Shown: in pieces, positions 55,287 to 59,322 of the stretch
Numbering within the stretch: position 1 is the stretch's first letter
Layout: every line of letters begins with the position of its first letter
Assembly: GCA_003851245.1 (NCBI GenBank)
Contig: BHEP01000011.1
Span: 1 to 59,322 of the forward strand
Direction: 5' to 3'
From: Bacteroidales bacterium
GTDB lineage: Bacteria; Bacteroidota; Bacteroidia; Bacteroidales; Azobacteroidaceae
Length of the DNA stretch: 59,322 nucleotides
Position numbers and translations under genes: made by a program
Notes under the pieces: generated by a model
What the model was told of the DNA's origin: nothing
The model's database searches: none
Seen by the model: the letters and a program-made list of their open reading frames with translations, nothing else

Positions 55287-56636
55287 ATGGACGATAAAAT
55301 TTTTGACTTTGTGGATTATCCAACAGCCAACTTAAATATAATTAAGGTTATTGGCGTAGGAGGAGGAGGAGGTAATGCTGTGTCTCACATGTTTAGAGAA
55401 GGCATACACGAGGTTTCTTTTGTTCTTTGCAATACTGACAATCAAGCATTGCTGGCAAGCAGTGTACCCAACAAATTGCAACTTGGCAAAACCATTACAA
55501 AAGGATTAGGTGCTGGCAACAAGCCAGAAAAAGCAAAACTTGCTGCCGAAGAAAGCGCTGACGACCTAAGGAAATTGCTAGACGATGGAACGCAAATGGT
55601 ATTTATAACCGCCGGAATGGGTGGGGGCACAGGCACAGGAGCGGCTCCCGTAATTGCCAAAATAGCAAAGGATATGGGCATACTTACCGTAGGCATTGTT
55701 ACCATTCCATTTGTCTTTGAAGGAGAAAGAAAAATATTACAAGCTCTCTATGGAGTGGAAGAAATTAGTAAAAATGTTGATGCCTTACTCGTTATCAACA
55801 ATGAAAGACTGCTAGAAGTATACCAGGATTTTACTGTGCTCAATGCCTTTGCCAAAGCAGACAATACCCTGGCAATTGCCGCCAAAAGTATTGCAGAAAT
55901 TATCACCGTGCCTGGACACGTGAACCTAGACTTTGCCGACGTGCACACCATACTCAAAGATGGTGGAGTAGCCATAATGAGTAGTGGAGTGGCCAAAGGC
56001 GAAAAAAGGGTTTTCCGAGCACTGGAAAGCGCATTAAATTCACCTCTGCTAAACAACAACGACATTTTCAATGCAAAAAAAATCCTTTTGAACGTTTCTT
56101 TTGGCGAAAAATGCCCACTCATGATGGAAGAAATGAACGATGTAAACGATTTTATGGCTAAATTTGGTAAAGGTGTAAAGGACGTTATATGGGGAACGGC
56201 TGTGGAAAATAGCCTCGAAGAAAACATAAAAGTAACCTTATTGGCTACTGGCTTTGGAATCTCTAATATTCCTCTCATGGCTGACAAAATAAGCAAGGAT
56301 AAAGAAAAAATGTCGTATGACGAACTCATAAAAATGGCTGAAGATGAAGAGAAATCGCTAGAAGATGCAAAACTCATAGGGAAATATTATCCAATGGAGA
56401 CCCTCTCCAAAATAGGTAAAACAACAAGACCTAGGCCATTTATTTTTTCTCTTGACCAACTCGATGATGATAATATCATTGATCTAATAATACAACATCC
56501 TGCCTACAATAGAGATCCAAAACTTATAAACAATAGCAAGAAAAAAACAGTGCCTAATCAAGGCAAGGACGATTTTTCAAAAAATAAGGAAGTCCATGAT
56601 TTCAAGGAAAAAAATTATAAAACAATTAAATTCTAA
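55287..56636 (+). CDS. ftsZ: Cell division protein FtsZ
   Basis: Tubulin-like GTPase that forms the division ring. The 449-residue protein has the GVGGGGGNAV loop, the tubulin signature GGGTGTGAAP, the synergy T7 loop (NLDFADVHTIL) and the polymer domain. The partner-binding peptide appears as HPAYNRDP (Pro405), followed by about 40 further residues rich in Lys and Asp, longer than in many relatives. It lies 34 bases after ftsA. The yqeY-like gene follows after 18 bases. Confidence 0.97.
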   Translation: MDDKIFDFVDYPTANLNIIKVIGVGGGGGNAVSHMFREGIHEVSFVLCNTDNQALLASSVPNKLQLGKTITKGLGAGNKPEKAKLAAEESADDLRKLLDDGTQMVFITAGMGGGTGTGAAPVIAKIAKDMGILTVGIVTIPFVFEGERKILQALYGVEEISKNVDALLVINNERLLEVYQDFTVLNAFAKADNTLAIAAKSIAEIITVPGHVNLDFADVHTILKDGGVAIMSSGVAKGEKRVFRALESALNSPLLNNNDIFNAKKILLNVSFGEKCPLMMEEMNDVNDFMAKFGKGVKDVIWGTAVENSLEENIKVTLLATGFGISNIPLMADKISKDKEKMSYDELIKMAEDEEKSLEDAKLIGKYYPMETLSKIGKTTRPRPFIFSLDQLDDDNIIDLIIQHPAYNRDPKLINNSKKKTVPNQGKDDFSKNKEVHDFKEKNYKTIKF

Positions 56637-56654
56637 CAATAAATTTTTAATGAT

Positions 56655-57107
56655 ATGAACCTATTTGATCAAATAAGCAATGACATAAAACAAGCTATGC
56701 TTGCAAGAGAAAAAGTAAGACTGGAAGCCCTAAGAGCGGTAAAAAAAGAATTTCTTGAAGCCAAAACTGCCAAAGATGCAAATGGCGAATTGAGTGAAGA
56801 GACTTCTCTCAAAATCATTCAGAAACTGATAAAGCAAAGAAAAGATAGTGCCAGCATTTATGCAGAACAGAACCGCCCCGAATTGGCCGAAAAAGAATTA
56901 GAAGAGGTCGCAGCCATAGAAATATATCTCCCCAAGCAAATGAGCGCAGAGGAGCTAGAAAAAGAAGTGCGGGCTATAATCCTCAAAGTAGGTGCAAACT
57001 CACCAAAAGAAATGGGAAAAGTAATGCCGCTAGCAAACCAAAGTCTCGGCGGAAGAGCTGAAGGAAAAGCTATCTCCGAAATGGTTAAGAAAATCTTAGC
57101 AAACTAA
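56655..57107 (+). CDS. GatB/YqeY domain protein
   Basis: A 150-residue helical protein similar to YqeY and to the tail domain of GatB (LEALRAVKKEFLEAK, IQKLIKQRKDSASIY, GKVMPLANQSLGGRAEGK). The fold binds tRNA in GatB; a free-standing role is unknown, with tRNA-linked quality control suggested. It is the usual last gene after ftsZ in Bacteroidales and is probably cotranscribed (18-base gap). No terminator was seen before the next gene at 57126. Confidence 0.9.
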   Translation: MNLFDQISNDIKQAMLAREKVRLEALRAVKKEFLEAKTAKDANGELSEETSLKIIQKLIKQRKDSASIYAEQNRPELAEKELEEVAAIEIYLPKQMSAEELEKEVRAIILKVGANSPKEMGKVMPLANQSLGGRAEGKAISEMVKKILAN

Positions 57108-57125
57108 GTTTTAAAATTTAAGTCA

Positions 57126-59063
57126 ATGAAAAATTTTAACTTTGAAATATCTAAATGGGCATACATATCCATTTTATGCCTCTTTTTCATATGCAGCAAG
57201 CAGCACATATTTGCTGTACCAGCCTACCCCTTCCCTACGGAATATACCCAGCCCAATGGAGAGGTTATATTAATACAAATGCACGGCGACGAGCATTTTC
57301 ATTATGCCACAACTGGCAACTCTTTTTTGGTATGTATGGGCAAGGACAATTTCTTTGCCTATGCCACGATAAGCGCGGAGGGAAATCTTGTAGCGGGCGA
57401 TGTTAGGGTGTCCAAAACTATTTTGAAGTCGCAAGAGGCTGAATTGCTAAAGTCAGATTCAAAGGAGTTTATTGAGGGTCTTAAAAAACCTGCACTAGAT
57501 AGAATTTTGCTTGAAAAAATTGAATCCCAACAAGGAGAAGTGTCCCAGAGGAGTTCTTTAAAAACAAGTTCTAAGAAAATAGAGGGGAATATGAAATCCT
57601 TGGTTATATTGGCCAATTTTATAGACGAAAAAATTACAGTGAGCGATCCGCAACAAGCATTTTCTAATATGCTTAATCAGGCAGGATACAGCGCAAATGG
57701 TTCTACTGGAAGCAGCCGCGACTATTTCCTAGAAAATTCTAATGGAGCTTTCTCCCCAGATTTTGATGTCTATGGGCCAATTGAACTACCCAATGAAATG
57801 GCATATTATGGAGAAAACAATGCAGCTGGCAACGACAAGCGGCCGCAAGAAATGATTCTTCATGCCTGCCAGCAAGCAAAATTGCTCTACCCTGGATTAA
57901 ATTTTAAAGATTACGATACCAATGGCGATGGCATACTAGACAATGTTTTTGTTTTTTATGCCGGATATAGCGAGGCCGAAAGCAATAAAACAAGGCCAAA
58001 CACAATATGGCCCCACAAAAGCAGTCTAAACTACCTGAATGTAAAGATAGACAGCACCTTATTGGGCTCCTATGCCTGCACTGCTGAATTACGAGGCTCA
58101 AGTGCAACAAACATGTCAAATATTGGCGTTTTCACCCACGAATTCGGCCATGTTTTGGGACTTCCAGATTTTTATGATACCGACGGTGCTGTAAATGGAC
58201 TGGGCGCTGGACTGGGCTCTTGGAGCATAATGGACGTAGGTAGCTACAGCAATGAGGCAAGAACTCCTCCTGCCTATAGTGCTGTGGAAAAATACGCTCT
58301 TGGATGGCAGGATCCAATATTGCTAAGCCCCCAAAGTGAAACACAAAACCTTTCACTCAATCCATCATCAAATAATTCATACATGATAAATTGCTCCGAT
58401 CCTAGGGAATTTTTTATCCTCGAAGCAAGAGGAAAAGCAGGATGGGATACCTATCTTCCTGCTCAAGGCATGCTTATATACCATATAGACACTAGAACCG
58501 ATAAAGCATTGTATTTTATTTATAAGGAAAATGAAAATGGACTTGTAGACTCTTTTGCCGTAAGTCCCAATCTTTTATGGTCTGTGGGACAACCCAACAT
58601 AGTGGGTAATCATCAATGTATGGATCTTGTAAGAGCCAACAATGAGAGAGGCAACCTATTATATGCTGGTCATCCCTTCCCTGGGTCTAGCAATATTACC
58701 ACCATCTCTGATACAACTATACCAAATATATTGAGCTGGGAAAAGGAATTTTCCAATATGAAGATTTATGATATTGGACAAGATAAACAAGGAGTAGTCT
58801 CTTTCAAACTTGATAAAACCAACTTAAGCTCCATTGCCCAACAAAATGTAGATGAACCCATACTTTTGATAGATGGAAAAATACTTAGGTTTACAAACAT
58901 AAACCAAACAATGCAAGTTGAAATTTATAATGTGAGCGGCCAAAAAATTAATAATCAAAGTATTCAAGACAATCAAAGCATTACTATCGATAAGAGCGGA
59001 ATTTACCTTGTTAAAACAAGCGGCTCTCAGGGAAGTAAAGCCAAAAAAATTATTGTCATGTAA
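57126..59063 (+). CDS. M6-type metalloprotease with type A T9SS sorting domain
   Basis: A 645-residue secreted protease. It has a signal peptide (cut near IFAVPAYP), a propeptide-like region (about 40-155) and a catalytic domain related to immune inhibitor A and M6 peptidases. The zinc site is HEFGHVLGLPDFYD, with His338, Glu339, His342 and Asp348, followed by the Met-turn GSWSIMDVGSYSN. Residues about 575-645 form a type A C-terminal sorting domain (VEIYNVSGQKI, DKSGIYLVKTSG, KKIIVM), so it should leave the cell by the type IX system. Just 18 bases after the yqeY-like gene, it may share that transcript, although the function is unrelated. A hairpin follows. Confidence 0.92.
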   Translation: MKNFNFEISKWAYISILCLFFICSKQHIFAVPAYPFPTEYTQPNGEVILIQMHGDEHFHYATTGNSFLVCMGKDNFFAYATISAEGNLVAGDVRVSKTILKSQEAELLKSDSKEFIEGLKKPALDRILLEKIESQQGEVSQRSSLKTSSKKIEGNMKSLVILANFIDEKITVSDPQQAFSNMLNQAGYSANGSTGSSRDYFLENSNGAFSPDFDVYGPIELPNEMAYYGENNAAGNDKRPQEMILHACQQAKLLYPGLNFKDYDTNGDGILDNVFVFYAGYSEAESNKTRPNTIWPHKSSLNYLNVKIDSTLLGSYACTAELRGSSATNMSNIGVFTHEFGHVLGLPDFYDTDGAVNGLGAGLGSWSIMDVGSYSNEARTPPAYSAVEKYALGWQDPILLSPQSETQNLSLNPSSNNSYMINCSDPREFFILEARGKAGWDTYLPAQGMLIYHIDTRTDKALYFIYKENENGLVDSFAVSPNLLWSVGQPNIVGNHQCMDLVRANNERGNLLYAGHPFPGSSNITTISDTTIPNILSWEKEFSNMKIYDIGQDKQGVVSFKLDKTNLSSIAQQNVDEPILLIDGKILRFTNINQTMQVEIYNVSGQKINNQSIQDNQSITIDKSGIYLVKTSGSQGSKAKKIIVM

Positions 59064-59080
59064 GGTATTTGTAAAAACTT

Positions 59081-59113
59081 ATAAAGTGGGATTTACACAT
59101 ATTCCCACTTTAT
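59081..59113. terminator. Terminator hairpin after the M6 protease gene
   Basis: ATAAAGTGGGA and its exact complement form an 11-bp stem with an 11-base loop, 18 bases after the stop. There is a short TTAT tail but no long T-run; the stem could also serve a gene on the other strand. Confidence 0.7.
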
Positions 59114-59120
59114 TATAAAA

Positions 59121-59321
59121 TCAAAAACTCATGAAAACAGGCTTAAAACTAAGTGTCTTATCATGTCTGTTGATAAGTTTTGCCATGGAAATGCTTTCAG
59201 TTCCTGCATTTTCTTCTAATTGATGTGTATAGACCTGTAGACTATAATACTCCCCATTGCCACGACATAAATATGCCCTACTCAAGATAGGCGAACGGTT
59301 TAAAAAGAATAAAGCCCTGCT
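59121..59321 (-). CDS. Possible C-terminal end of an unknown protein, cut by the window edge
   Basis: On the minus strand a frame stays open from base 59321 to a TGA at 59121-59123, 66 codons, reading in part YLCRGNGEYYSLQVYTH and ending in KPVFMSF. No family is recognised. In favour: it ends eight bases from a hairpin that would then sit between two convergent genes. Against: a 66-codon open stretch can arise by chance, and the plus strand has a competing 30-codon frame (59131-59223) that begins like a signal peptide. Sequence beyond the edge would settle it. Confidence 0.3.
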   Translation of the reverse strand, partial: SRALFFLNRSPILSRAYLCRGNGEYYSLQVYTHQLEENAGTESISMAKLINRHDKTLSFKPVFMSF

Positions 59322-59322
59322 T

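Noticed and set aside
55748..56377. 209-codon frame antisense to ftsZ
   Set aside because: Low-complexity Ser-rich shadow of an essential gene; no start context or neighbours to support it.
1..59322. CRISPR array, insertion sequence, prophage or integrase
   Set aside because: No regularly spaced repeats, transposase, integrase or phage genes were seen; the tandem units found are short and local.

Overview
The window is chromosomal DNA of a Bacteroidota bacterium, most likely order Bacteroidales. Evidence: two SusC/SusD pairs, a fused LpxC-FabZ enzyme, an EF-G paralogue of the type known from Bacteroides, the lipid A and division gene orders usual in this phylum, AT-rich sequence, weak or absent Shine-Dalgarno sites, and several TAnnTTTG (-7) promoter elements. 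Two secreted proteins carry type A C-terminal sorting domains, so the organism should have a type IX secretion system. That fits Porphyromonas, Parabacteroides or Paludibacter-like lineages better than classical Bacteroides. No insertion sequence, prophage, CRISPR array or rRNA was seen.

Layout. 1-4340: a frameshifted, edge-truncated quinone reductase-like gene, a SulP anion transporter, nadA and a TRIC-type membrane protein. The 403-bp gap upstream of nadA has an unusual cluster of DnaA-box-like nonamers and two strong hairpins. 4341-6558: dnaK behind a near-perfect sigma-54-type -24/-12 element and a palindrome, ending in a strong terminator. 6605-15960 (minus strand): a polysaccharide-utilization-like locus with GDPD, SusC, SusD, a small lipoprotein, a DUF5018-like lipoprotein and a GHL10-type glycosidase-like lipoprotein. 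16478-21297 (plus): a second SusC/SusD pair without enzymes, then a terminator and tRNA-Met(CAT). 21680-28641: START-like protein, EF-G2 (GTPase-motif residues substituted), membrane pyrophosphatase and a heparinase II/III-like protein. 28765-31308: a large T9SS cargo protein.

31479-39449: prfA, pyrF, an HD hydrolase, lpxD, lpxC-fabZ, lpxA, a pRiA4b-like protein and miaA, closely packed. A DUF1703-type AAA/PD-(D/E)XK gene on the minus strand separates this block from the dcw cluster. 41351-57107: mraZ, rsmH, ftsL, ftsI(PASTA), murE, mraY, murD, ftsW, murG, murC, ftsQ, ftsA, ftsZ and a yqeY-like gene, with many overlaps or very short gaps. It is headed by three GTGG repeats at an exact 10-bp period, which look like the MraZ operator. 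57126-59063 is an M6-type metalloprotease with a T9SS sorting domain, followed by a terminator and an uncertain reading frame that runs off the right edge.

Most of the window is housekeeping: envelope synthesis (lipid A, peptidoglycan), division, translation termination and NAD/pyrimidine synthesis. The parts most worth a second look are the sigma-54-like dnaK promoter, the nonamer cluster before nadA, the EF-G2 plus PPi-pump pairing with its upstream dyad and overlapping short reading frame, the GDPD/GHL10 locus, and the MraZ operator. I did not find a clear, wholly new multi-gene system.
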